In this document: piece by piece, positions 46,398 through 54,850 of the stretch
Numbering within the stretch: the stretch's first letter is position 1
Layout of the letters: each line of letters begins with the position of its first letter
Source: Candidatus Villigracilis proximus
GTDB lineage: Bacteria > Chloroflexota > Anaerolineae > Anaerolineales > Villigracilaceae
Reading direction: 5' to 3'
Assembly: GCA_016715195.1 (NCBI GenBank)
Contig: JADKBB010000020.1
Location: 12,543-76,542, forward strand
Length of the DNA stretch: 64,000 nt
Notes under the pieces: generated by a model
Seen by the model: the letters and a program-made list of their open reading frames with translations, nothing else
Database searches by the model: none
What the model was told of the DNA's origin: nothing
Translations under genes and position numbers: made by a program

Positions 46398-47363
46398 TTA
46401 CTCAAGCCTCATGCTGAGTCCCATGCGCTGATGGGCTGAGTCTAAATGCAGAATACGCACTTGTACATTTTGCCCTTCAGCAAGGATTTCCTTTAAGGGT
46501 TTTCCTTCTGATTGTGGAATTTCAGATGCATGGATCAAGCCTTCGATGCCATTATCCAGCCGTGCGAATGCGCCAAAAGAAAGCACGCTTGTAATCGTGG
46601 CAGGTTTGGTGCAGCCTTCGGGTAGATCTGTGGATGCGTTGTTCCAGGGATTCGGGAGCAGACGTTTGAGGCTTAAGGCAACACGACAACGCTCAGGAGA
46701 GAGATCAAGTACCTGCACGTCGATGGTGCTGCCAATTTTTACGATATGAGTTGGGTGGGAAACCCGTCCCCAGGATAATTCTGAGATGTGGATCAAGCCT
46801 TCGACCCCGCCCAGATCAACGAATACGCCGAAATCAGTTACGTTCGTAACCATGCCCTGAACATGCTGGCCGGGTTGCAAAGCGTGGAATAATTCTGCGC
46901 GTTTGCCGGGCTCGGATTGAGCGGCGCGTTCAGAGAAGACTACGCGTCCATCTTCAGGCACGCATTCGATCACTTTTAAGCGAAGTGAGCGGCCAACATA
47001 TGATTCAAGGTCATGATCACGTTCTCCGATCTCAACCTTGCCTGCCAGATCGATCAGATGCGAAAATGGCACAAATCCATAGAGACCTTCGCCCTCCACA
47101 AGCAGGCCTCCACGATTATGTCCGGTAACAGCAAGATCAATGATCTGATCGCGCATATATAGGTCTTTGACCTGGGTCCAATTTGCGGCAGGCTTTTTTT
47201 CCGTGGAATTGCTTTTCGATTCATCACGGAACTCAGGCCTGCTCCCCGCCGACCTGACAATTGGATTCGCCGAAGAACGGCTTTCCTCTGCCAGTACCGA
47301 TGACCACCAGCCCTCGTCAATCTGAGGCATCGGATTTTCCTGTTTACCTTTTTGTCCAACCAT
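46398..47363 (-). CDS. S1 RNA-binding domain protein (S1-like)
   Basis: 321 residues from ATG 47363 with AAGGAG 7 nt upstream; the open frame before it lacks a start of that quality. Three S1 repeats: about 85-150, 165-235 (GMVTNVTDFGVFVDLGGVEG, LIHISELSW) and 250-320 (SVLSFGAFARLDNGIEGLIH). This is fewer than the four to six of a canonical ribosomal S1, so it may be the short S1 seen in several phyla or an RNA chaperone. It lies 5 nt before ftsK. Confidence 0.85.
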   Translation of the reverse strand: MVGQKGKQENPMPQIDEGWWSSVLAEESRSSANPIVRSAGSRPEFRDESKSNSTEKKPAANWTQVKDLYMRDQIIDLAVTGHNRGGLLVEGEGLYGFVPFSHLIDLAGKVEIGERDHDLESYVGRSLRLKVIECVPEDGRVVFSERAAQSEPGKRAELFHALQPGQHVQGMVTNVTDFGVFVDLGGVEGLIHISELSWGRVSHPTHIVKIGSTIDVQVLDLSPERCRVALSLKRLLPNPWNNASTDLPEGCTKPATITSVLSFGAFARLDNGIEGLIHASEIPQSEGKPLKEILAEGQNVQVRILHLDSAHQRMGLSMRLE

Positions 47364-47471
47364 TATGGACTCCTTCCCATTCCTATAAATATGAGCGGGG
47401 GGTTTCTTCCCGAAAACTGGAGAAACGCGCTCTTTGCACACAATAAAGGCAGGCCAAGCCTGCAAACTGCA

Positions 47472-49382
47472 TTACGAGTCTTTGAGATTAACTTCCATCT
47501 CAAGGATCGCTTTTGCAACCGCTTCCACTGCGACGCGCTGTTTGCGATACAAGTCTGCTTCAGACATTGCCAGGCGTGAAGCCACATCACGAACTTTGCG
47601 GCCTTCGATAAATTTCATTTCAAGGATATTGTACAGTATCCACTCGGATGTGAATTTACGGTCACCTCTCGGTTTGACCTGATCCACAGCACTACGCAGT
47701 AAGGCGCGCAAAGCATTGGCAGAATTCCCGTCATCTTTTTCAGCCAGATCGCGCACCACTTGAAGTTTTATTAATGGATTATTGGTTAGTTTTGGTCCGC
47801 CCCAATAATGAGTCAGCGCATCTTTCACCCAATTGGCAAGGTCAGCTTCCTGCGGAAGAGGTTCCGCCATCAAACTTGCACGTGTGTCATAACGTCCCGC
47901 AGCACGCATCCGCTGGATCATTTCCACTTGCGGCTGAAGGTCTTCGAGCGAACGGAATACACGCTGTTGTAACTGGCGGTCTTGCAAAGCGAGCGCAGCG
48001 CGGTCTGCCAGAAGCCACAACGCATCACGCTGATCACGTTCCATCAATTGTTTTTCAGATCTTGCCACGCCGAGTAAACCAAGTAAAAGGGGTGCTTCAT
48101 CCTGATCCATGTCGGAGCGTCTGCGTTGATGCAAAGGCAATACCAGAAAATTTCCCCACTGAAATTCGCGCCGTTCATCATCAATCACATTATCCAATAC
48201 TTCTGTCAAACTTTCCTGATCGAGCATGGAGCGGTTGCCCGCGACCACGATCGGGGATAAAGTCTCATCATCCAATGCAGCCACGAAGGCCGAGGAGGAA
48301 TGCAAATGATCGCGCACGGCAGCCAGCACCGCCTCAAGAAATTGCTGCAAATCACCTTGTGTCAATAAACGTTCTTCAAAATTTTGAAGCACCTGCAATT
48401 CGCCGCGGTCATTACCAAAAAACAGCCAGCGCTCCCAAATCGGCGCGGCAAATGTAATCGCATGTTCAAGCAGCAGGACCGTTGCAACTACAGTAAAGGG
48501 AACAAAGGCATTGTAAGGTGAACCAAGAAACTCACCGCCCCGCCGAACCACCGTCATCAATGCCAGCGCCGCAGAAGCGACCACCGGCCCGCGCATGATC
48601 CACTTGACCAAACGACTCTTGATGACACGATCAGGCCATGAAACGCCAAAGAAAGCAACCGCATAAGCCATGACGATCACCAACGCCCCCACCAGCACAT
48701 TGATGACCGTTGCCACACCCCAAAAGGTAAATGGATGCTGCGCGGCAAGACTATATCCAAATAAAAGATAAGGGTAGGAACCAAGCGCAGGGGCAGTTGC
48801 ACCAGCCATCAGGTAGAGCATCCGGCGGCGTCCCGAACGAGTCAGCATAAGGCTGTACGCGCGGGCAAAATTCACTCCCGCCCAAACCATCGTGCTGACG
48901 TAAAAGAGCGTGAACACTTCCGTCCACACTGTGCGCTCAAGGTGCGGAGCGGGCTTCCCATTCACTACGATCGGGCCGAGTAAATATCCAAATGCAAGCA
49001 AAACCAGGAAAAACGCCGAGATCACATACATCCCCCGCACCGCGATCCTTCTCCGCCCGCGAGAGGGGCGACCAGCCGTAACCAGCAAGGCATCAGAAAG
49101 ATGAAGATAGGCTGCGGGAAGAAAAACAATGCCAAACCATTGCAAGTGTAAAAGCAGATCGATCGTTATTGTCGTTAACGATTCATCCTGCAAGGCTTCT
49201 GCTGTAAAAACGATCACCACACAAAGCAAAATAATCGCGAACGAACGCGCCACTCTATCGCGCAAGTTAAAAGAAAGCGCGTATAGAAACAGCGAAAACG
49301 CTGTGATGGCAATTCCTGCCGTTAGTATCTGGTTGACAGTCTGGATCCCCGCCAGTAACGTGTCCGTCCAACCGTTAATCAT
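47472..49382 (-). CDS. 7-TM membrane protein with GAF domain and HTH-like C terminus
   Basis: 636 residues from ATG 49382. Helices fill the first 290 residues or so, in the arrangement of 7TM-type histidine-kinase sensor regions. Residues of about 340-500 form a degenerate GAF domain (LQQFLEAVLAAVRDHLHSSS). There is no kinase, GGDEF or HD module. The C-terminal 60 residues (WILYNILEMKFIEGRKVRDV, then ASRLAMSEADLYRKQRVAVE) look like a sigma-region-4-style helix-turn-helix. It could be a membrane-bound regulator; DNA binding is an inference from the pattern only. Confidence 0.65.
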   Translation of the reverse strand: MINGWTDTLLAGIQTVNQILTAGIAITAFSLFLYALSFNLRDRVARSFAIILLCVVIVFTAEALQDESLTTITIDLLLHLQWFGIVFLPAAYLHLSDALLVTAGRPSRGRRRIAVRGMYVISAFFLVLLAFGYLLGPIVVNGKPAPHLERTVWTEVFTLFYVSTMVWAGVNFARAYSLMLTRSGRRRMLYLMAGATAPALGSYPYLLFGYSLAAQHPFTFWGVATVINVLVGALVIVMAYAVAFFGVSWPDRVIKSRLVKWIMRGPVVASAALALMTVVRRGGEFLGSPYNAFVPFTVVATVLLLEHAITFAAPIWERWLFFGNDRGELQVLQNFEERLLTQGDLQQFLEAVLAAVRDHLHSSSAFVAALDDETLSPIVVAGNRSMLDQESLTEVLDNVIDDERREFQWGNFLVLPLHQRRRSDMDQDEAPLLLGLLGVARSEKQLMERDQRDALWLLADRAALALQDRQLQQRVFRSLEDLQPQVEMIQRMRAAGRYDTRASLMAEPLPQEADLANWVKDALTHYWGGPKLTNNPLIKLQVVRDLAEKDDGNSANALRALLRSAVDQVKPRGDRKFTSEWILYNILEMKFIEGRKVRDVASRLAMSEADLYRKQRVAVEAVAKAILEMEVNLKDS

Positions 49383-49431
49383 GCACACCCTTCCAGTAAA
49401 CGTTTTACAATAAGGCGGCTTCAGCCGCTGA

Positions 49432-49971
49432 TTATTTCAAAGCTTTTCCAAAAAACAAAGCCACATCTTGAGTAAGGTAATAATGGTCATTATAACCGCA
49501 GAATTCATACCCGAATTTCTGGGCAAAGCGAATGGCAGGAAGATTTTTAGACTGCATCTCCAGAATCAGACGACGATGCGATCTGGACGCCGCCCAATCC
49601 TGCGCGGCCCCCAAGAGGGCTGTCCCTACGCCCAGGCGGCGACTTGCCATATTCACCACGATATCAGTCACCCACACCACTGAAGCAGTTCCCCGCTCAA
49701 GCAGACTGATGTAGCCGACAGGGTCTTTATCTATAAATGCGGTGTACATCATGGATTTTCTCACCCAATCATCTGCAAGCGCAAAAGGATTATGCGGAAA
49801 AGTAACTGAGATGGAGCGCGGTAAACGCACCTCACGAAACGTGGCGGCAATCTGCCCGGTATCACGGCGCAGTTCCAATTGCCAGACAGATTCGCTGATG
49901 GTCGAATGGTCAAATCCCATTAATCGGGGCAGGTCAGTTGCAACAGTAGGACGAAGGTAAATATCAGGCAT
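49432..49971 (-). CDS. GNAT-family N-acetyltransferase
   Basis: 179 residues. The acetyl-CoA motif is VVNMASRRLGVGTALLGAAQ (R-x2-G-x-G with R-R-L-G-V-G), followed by SKNLPAIRFAQKFGYEFCG, typical of RimI-like enzymes. Substrate unknown. It lies between the 7TM protein and a membrane-anchored protein on the same strand. Confidence 0.85.
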   Translation of the reverse strand: MPDIYLRPTVATDLPRLMGFDHSTISESVWQLELRRDTGQIAATFREVRLPRSISVTFPHNPFALADDWVRKSMMYTAFIDKDPVGYISLLERGTASVVWVTDIVVNMASRRLGVGTALLGAAQDWAASRSHRRLILEMQSKNLPAIRFAQKFGYEFCGYNDHYYLTQDVALFFGKALK

Positions 49972-49989
49972 ACAAATTCCAAAGCGATC

Positions 49990-50670
49990 TTATTGTAAAG
50001 GCACAACGCGAACCGGTACCACACAAGCCGGCAGCGCCTGTCCTTGATTATCTGTGACAACCAATCTTATTTGATAGTCACCGGGAGTAAGGGCGGTTGT
50101 GATCCAACCTCCAAGCGGCCCGTTGACAACGGTGGTGCGTCCTGCAGAAATTGTAGCCCAGGTGTCACTTCCGAGCGGAGCAACTTCATATTTATAAAAC
50201 CCGAAATTCGGGATATTTACCGTACCGACCAATTCAATCGTCCCTTTCACTTCATCCCCCGGCTGGGGTGATGTAAGCATAATCTGATTGGGAGTACATC
50301 CCGTTACATTTGCAACCGCAGGCTGCGAAGGTTGGTTTGCAAACTGAGTCATCATCTCAGGTGAAAGTGTACCGGTAGGCGTTGAGATCAGATCCAGGGT
50401 GGGCGTAGTAAGAAAAACTTCCGCAGGCAGCCCGGGGATGATGAAGGATGCCATGAAAAATTCCACGCAAAAAAGAAGGATGATCAGGATCGAAATTGCG
50501 GCAGATTGACCAAAACGGCGTGATGAAAATTGACGCTCCAAACTATAAACAGCAGTCTGCACTTCACGCCATGAACGCCATAACCAGCGAAAAGAGAATA
50601 GTCCTCCAATCGCCAGCACAATATAGATCAACACTTCATAAGAAGCGAGGAATTTATAAATTTCTGCCAT
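49990..50670 (-). CDS. Membrane-anchored extracytoplasmic protein of unknown function
   Basis: 226 residues. Two N-terminal helices (about 10-30 and 55-80), a Thr/Pro-rich linker (TPTLDLISTPTGTLSPE), then an Ig/FnIII-like beta domain of about 100 residues (LTSPQPGDEVKGTIELVGTV, then YQIRLVVTDNQGQ). Such domains in this phylum often bind surfaces or sugars, but no specific family is recognised. Confidence 0.65.
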   Translation of the reverse strand: MAEIYKFLASYEVLIYIVLAIGGLFSFRWLWRSWREVQTAVYSLERQFSSRRFGQSAAISILIILLFCVEFFMASFIIPGLPAEVFLTTPTLDLISTPTGTLSPEMMTQFANQPSQPAVANVTGCTPNQIMLTSPQPGDEVKGTIELVGTVNIPNFGFYKYEVAPLGSDTWATISAGRTTVVNGPLGGWITTALTPGDYQIRLVVTDNQGQALPACVVPVRVVPLQ

Positions 50671-50691
50671 TCGAAAATTTCAACAACATGC

Positions 50692-51528
50692 CTACAGGCT
50701 GCGCAAAAATGCGCGGATTATCTTTTCCACTTTGGGTGTGATTACTTTTCCGGCTTCGATCACTTCTTCATGCGTTGTGACGGTGGATCCATCCAGATTG
50801 GCTTTGTTACTGATGCCTGAAAGTCCGAGTACGCGCATGTTCCCATGCCGCGCAATGATAACTTCCGGCACAGTAGACATGCCCACCGCATCGGCGCCTG
50901 CCCCGCGCAGAAAACGCAGGTCAGCTGGTGATTCAAAGGAGGGGCCGCTTAAGCCGGCATACACACCTTCGCGCAGAGTGATTCCGTTTTCTTTGGCGAT
51001 CTGACGGGCAAGGTCGCAATAGGTGCGATCATAAGGCTGACTCATATCGGGAAAGCGTGTGCCGATCTCATCAAGATTGGGTCCCATCAATGGATTCAAA
51101 CCAGACATACCCATCAGGTTTAACTGGTCTGTAATGAGCATGACATCGCCGGGTTCAAAATCAGGATGCACTCCGCCGGCAGCGTTGGTGACGATCATGC
51201 CTGGAATTCCCATCCGCTGCATGACACGCACGGGCAGGGTGACTTCTCCCATGGTGTAGCCTTCGTAGTAGTGGATACGTCCCTGCATAACGAGGACGGG
51301 TTTGCCTTCCAATTCACCAATTACAAACTGTCCCACATGCCCGTGGACGGTGGAGACAGGGAAATTAGGAATGGCACTGTAAGGGATGCGAACCGGCTTT
51401 TGGACGGAATCAGCCAGACCGTTAAGCCCCGATCCGAGAATAATTCCGACAATGGGTTGAATCGAAATCTGTTTTTTTATCGTTTGGACGGCTTCGTCTA
51501 TTTGAGAAAGGGAAATAAAATTTTGCAT
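50692..51528 (-). CDS. Purine nucleoside phosphorylase (trimeric PNP family)
   Basis: 278 residues from ATG 51528 with AGGT upstream; the 29 extra residues of the open frame are ignored. GIILGSGLNG, FPVSTVHGHVG, MQGRIHYYEGY and VTNAAGGV are the PNP signatures; GPSFESPADLRFLRGAGADA and SNKAN (in GISNKANLDGS) are in the base-binding part. It splits guanosine or inosine with phosphate. An extended -10, TGATATAAT, lies about 70 nt upstream on the minus strand. Confidence 0.95.
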   Translation of the reverse strand: MQNFISLSQIDEAVQTIKKQISIQPIVGIILGSGLNGLADSVQKPVRIPYSAIPNFPVSTVHGHVGQFVIGELEGKPVLVMQGRIHYYEGYTMGEVTLPVRVMQRMGIPGMIVTNAAGGVHPDFEPGDVMLITDQLNLMGMSGLNPLMGPNLDEIGTRFPDMSQPYDRTYCDLARQIAKENGITLREGVYAGLSGPSFESPADLRFLRGAGADAVGMSTVPEVIIARHGNMRVLGLSGISNKANLDGSTVTTHEEVIEAGKVITPKVEKIIRAFLRSL

Positions 51529-51627
51529 TGATAATTTACCTGTGAAAGTGATTTTACAAAAGACCACACCCCCGCTGGAAAGGTCACATTGCTTTGGGAT
51601 TATATCAGAAATCAAAAACGTCCTTTT

Positions 51628-51656
51628 TTGAAAGGTAGATAAAATTTACTTATTAT
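51628..51656 (+). promoter_or_regulatory. Promoter of the HD-GYP/GGDEF pair
   Basis: TTGAAA (51628-51633), 17 nt, TATTAT (51651-51656). The predicted start is near 51663, only about 9 nt before ATG 51672. It diverges from the phosphorylase promoter. Confidence 0.65.
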
Positions 51657-51671
51657 GCTATCCTAGCCACA

Positions 51672-51974
51672 ATGCCAACAATGAAACATTCATCTGAAAA
51701 TGAATTGAATGCTCTCTCCTCAGGACTGATCGGGATCATGGGAGTCAGCTTGTTAATCATCCCAACTCGTCTGCACATGTTTGATATGGACACTTCGATC
51801 TGGGTCAGTGTCGTGCAGGGTATTTTCGCCTACGCCGCTTCGATCTCGCTTCAGATTATTTCCATATTGCAGGTTCCGCAAAAGCGGATCTTTTTTATTC
51901 AAAGCGCAGCCGTTTTTTTCTTTTTGTTTTTTTTGGTGTTTTTCTACTGGCAGGATGCTTTATTGAGGCCGTGA
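51672..51974 (+). CDS. Small membrane protein, probable N terminus of the next ORF
   Basis: 100 residues with three helices (SSGLIGIMGVSLLIIP, VVQGIFAYAASISLQIISIL, and FFLFFLVFFYW). The stop overlaps the next start by 4 nt (GTGA). The frames also read through without stop around the poly-T runs at 51913-51919 and 51927-51934: adding one T would join this ORF to the 956-residue ORF as one membrane sensor. Either a real coupled pair or one gene split by a homopolymer miscall; the latter seems likelier. Confidence 0.6.
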   Translation: MPTMKHSSENELNALSSGLIGIMGVSLLIIPTRLHMFDMDTSIWVSVVQGIFAYAASISLQIISILQVPQKRIFFIQSAAVFFFLFFLVFFYWQDALLRP

Positions 51975-54841
51975 TTTTTTTGCTGATCGCGATCATGCAG
52001 TTGACTTTGTTAACTCCATTAAAAGAGCGCTTCTCTCAGCTTGATCTGCTAAAAATATCCTTTATTTTGATAAACCTGTTCAGTGGGATCTATCTGGCTG
52101 TATCAGGCAATCAGTACGCGCTGGTTAATATTGCCCCATATAAGATTCCGCTGGTGATCGGGTTTATAGGTTCTGCATTTTTGGGAATAGCAACGCTCTT
52201 TCTGCCGAAATTAAAAATCAACATCATGTTCTCACGCACACAAGCCATTCCCTGGCTTATCTGGTGCGCCATATTTACTCCGAGTTTATCTGCTGCGAAT
52301 GTCATTGCGCCGGCGCTGCTTTCCATATCCATTCTATTTGAGGGGCTTCTGCCCTGGAATAAATTAAGTGTAAAAAGCAATAATGTTCTGGCGCAGAGAG
52401 TCATCATGACCACAAGCACTTTGGAAATGGCGGCTCTCATATTTTTAAGCGCTCTTCTGATCATTATCGATAATTCATCTCATGCCGGGAGTAACACATT
52501 CATTACTGCGCGCGACGCCGCGTTTTTATTTTTTGCGGTCATATCCACCCTGATCTATTACGTAACATTCACGGTCATTATGACGATCAATGGATTAATT
52601 GCTGAATTAACAGAGGAGGATCAGGATAAATCAGACCAGCCTGATGAAGCGAATGGTATTCATTGGAACAAGCGTTTGGCGCGCTACATCAAACCGTTTA
52701 TGTACAAGCAGGAGAAGGTTCAGTTTCGTTTAAATGCGCAAACGGACCAGATCAGCTCGTTAACCCATCAATTAAAAAGTGAGAAGAAACGCAATACACA
52801 GCTCATTCTGCTGATGGAATTAAGCCAGCAGCTTGAGAATCAACTGGACCAGCCTGTTGCCTCCCAGTTGACCGTAAACACGCTGGAGCGGGCATTGAAT
52901 TGTTCGCTGGTGTGTATTTTTATCCACGAGACGGATGAAAAAGAATTCATGCTGCTGGCCGCGGCGGGTTCACAAACCATGTTAATGCCCTCCGGTTTTC
53001 GTCAATCCAGCTCGGCTGGAGTCATTGGGCGCGCGGTGCGTCAAAGAAAAACCCAGATCATTAATGATATTCGCACCGATGCAGATTACATTCGATTTGA
53101 AAATGAATCCAACCTCTCGGCAGTCATTATTCCTTTAATTTCCAATGGTCATGTTAATGGCGCCATTGTATTCAACAGTGAAAAGGTCAATGCGTTCAGC
53201 AGCATTGATATTGGCCTCGCGGAAGCAGTTGCCGCAGAGTTGACGCGCGCCTGGGAACGTTCGAGCTATCATCATCGTTTGATGAATCTGGTACAGGCTG
53301 GAAGTCAGCTCTCCGCCATGGTGGAGCCTGAGACCACCGCGCGGGAAGTGGCATCCATTGCGCGGGAGATCCTGCAAGCCCGGTTCACTTTTGTACAGAT
53401 CCAACTGGGACAGGAACGAAACTTCACCCAAAGCGCATCCTCAGGAGAAGCGCCGCGTTTACTGGAATCTTTGGAAAATTCTGTCGGGTCTGAATCATTG
53501 ATCCAGCTTGCCTTTCATGCTGTTCAACCTTTTCGTGTGCGCGATGTAAGGAAGTACACATCCACGGCGCATCTTAGCATTGACTATGCCGGGCTTAGAA
53601 GTATGTTGGCGATTCCGATCCGCTGGCACCGTATGAGCATAGGAACCATCCTCGCGTTCGGCAAACAAAATGAAGTCTTTTTCAATGAGAACGATCAATC
53701 TCTTGCAGAACTCCTTGCCATTCAGGCGGCAGGCGCATTTGAAAGTACATGGCTACAGCAGGAGTTGCGCGGATCTCTGCGGACAACGTCCCTGCTTTAC
53801 CGCTTAAGCAACCAGATCATTCAGGCTGAGAATTTACAGAATGCCGCTTTGGATATTGCCCAGACTGCGCACAAACTCGCTAAAAGTTCAGTGACAGGAA
53901 TTGTTTTGCTTAACCTGGAAGGAAATGTGGCGGCAGAGACCATGATCGATTCGTCCGGCACACACATCGGCATCGACCATCCAATGGAGATTATCAATGA
54001 CGTGATGATCTCGGGACAACTGATCTACTTATCGCAAGGACAGTCCATCACGCGCGCCTGCCTGCCTATTCAGACCCCTATCAGAAAATATGGCGCAATA
54101 TGGATGGATATTCCAGAAGATCAGGGGCATAAATCTACAGCCAACCCAAACGACTTGCAGGCACTGGTCAACCAGACAGCCATTGCATTGGAACGTTCTG
54201 TTCTATTGGTTGAATCGCGTCGACAGGCAACCGAGATCAAAGCTGCGTACGACATGCTCGAAGCAACCTATGACCAAACCCTTGCCGCGCTCATGTCTGC
54301 TTTGGATGCCCGTGACCGCGAGACAGAAGGTCACAGCCTGCGTGTAAGCCATCTGACTGCAAAATTAGGGCAAACCCTTAATTTCTCCCACGAGCAACTT
54401 AAAGTACTGGAACGCGGCTCGTTATTACATGATATTGGCAAGATCGGCATTAGTGACACGATCCTGCATAAACCCGGCCCTCTAAGTGAAGCAGAATGGA
54501 AAATAATGCGTCGCCATCCTGATATTGGCGCAAGGATCGTTGAGGGCATCCCCTTTCTTCAGGATACGATTCCCCTCATACGCCATCATCAGGAAAGATG
54601 GGATGGGACAGGCTACCCGGACGGTTTATACCATGAAGAAATTCCGATCCTGGCGCGCATGTTCTCCATTGTAGATGCCTTCGATGCCCTCACAAGCAAC
54701 CGTCCGTATCGACAAAAAATTTCAGCAATTGAAGCCGTTGACTATTTACATCAGCAGGCTGGAATTTTATTCGACCCTGAAATTGTTGAAGTATTCAAAA
54801 ACCTGGTTTTAGAGAGTCAAGCTGGTTTGTTAACTACATAA
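51971..54841 (+). CDS. Membrane GAF sensor with HD-GYP output
   Basis: 956 residues, GTG start. About six helices in the first 215 residues, a coiled linker, three GAF-like domains (about 275-420, 440-590, 600-750), then an HD-GYP domain (770-945) with ETEGHSLRVSHLT, LLHDIGKIGI and HHQERWDGTGYPDGLYHEEIP. All catalytic HD and GYP residues are present, so c-di-GMP phosphodiesterase activity is expected. The diguanylate cyclase gene starts 9 nt after its stop. The true N terminus may include 51672-51974. Confidence 0.92.
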   Translation: MIFLLIAIMQLTLLTPLKERFSQLDLLKISFILINLFSGIYLAVSGNQYALVNIAPYKIPLVIGFIGSAFLGIATLFLPKLKINIMFSRTQAIPWLIWCAIFTPSLSAANVIAPALLSISILFEGLLPWNKLSVKSNNVLAQRVIMTTSTLEMAALIFLSALLIIIDNSSHAGSNTFITARDAAFLFFAVISTLIYYVTFTVIMTINGLIAELTEEDQDKSDQPDEANGIHWNKRLARYIKPFMYKQEKVQFRLNAQTDQISSLTHQLKSEKKRNTQLILLMELSQQLENQLDQPVASQLTVNTLERALNCSLVCIFIHETDEKEFMLLAAAGSQTMLMPSGFRQSSSAGVIGRAVRQRKTQIINDIRTDADYIRFENESNLSAVIIPLISNGHVNGAIVFNSEKVNAFSSIDIGLAEAVAAELTRAWERSSYHHRLMNLVQAGSQLSAMVEPETTAREVASIAREILQARFTFVQIQLGQERNFTQSASSGEAPRLLESLENSVGSESLIQLAFHAVQPFRVRDVRKYTSTAHLSIDYAGLRSMLAIPIRWHRMSIGTILAFGKQNEVFFNENDQSLAELLAIQAAGAFESTWLQQELRGSLRTTSLLYRLSNQIIQAENLQNAALDIAQTAHKLAKSSVTGIVLLNLEGNVAAETMIDSSGTHIGIDHPMEIINDVMISGQLIYLSQGQSITRACLPIQTPIRKYGAIWMDIPEDQGHKSTANPNDLQALVNQTAIALERSVLLVESRRQATEIKAAYDMLEATYDQTLAALMSALDARDRETEGHSLRVSHLTAKLGQTLNFSHEQLKVLERGSLLHDIGKIGISDTILHKPGPLSEAEWKIMRRHPDIGARIVEGIPFLQDTIPLIRHHQERWDGTGYPDGLYHEEIPILARMFSIVDAFDALTSNRPYRQKISAIEAVDYLHQQAGILFDPEIVEVFKNLVLESQAGLLTT

Positions 54842-54850
54842 TAAAAAAAT

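Noticed and set aside
51529..51615. Purine riboswitch in the phosphorylase leader
   Set aside because: The leader of about 70 nt has a short GACC/GGTC stem but none of the conserved purine-aptamer loop sequences.
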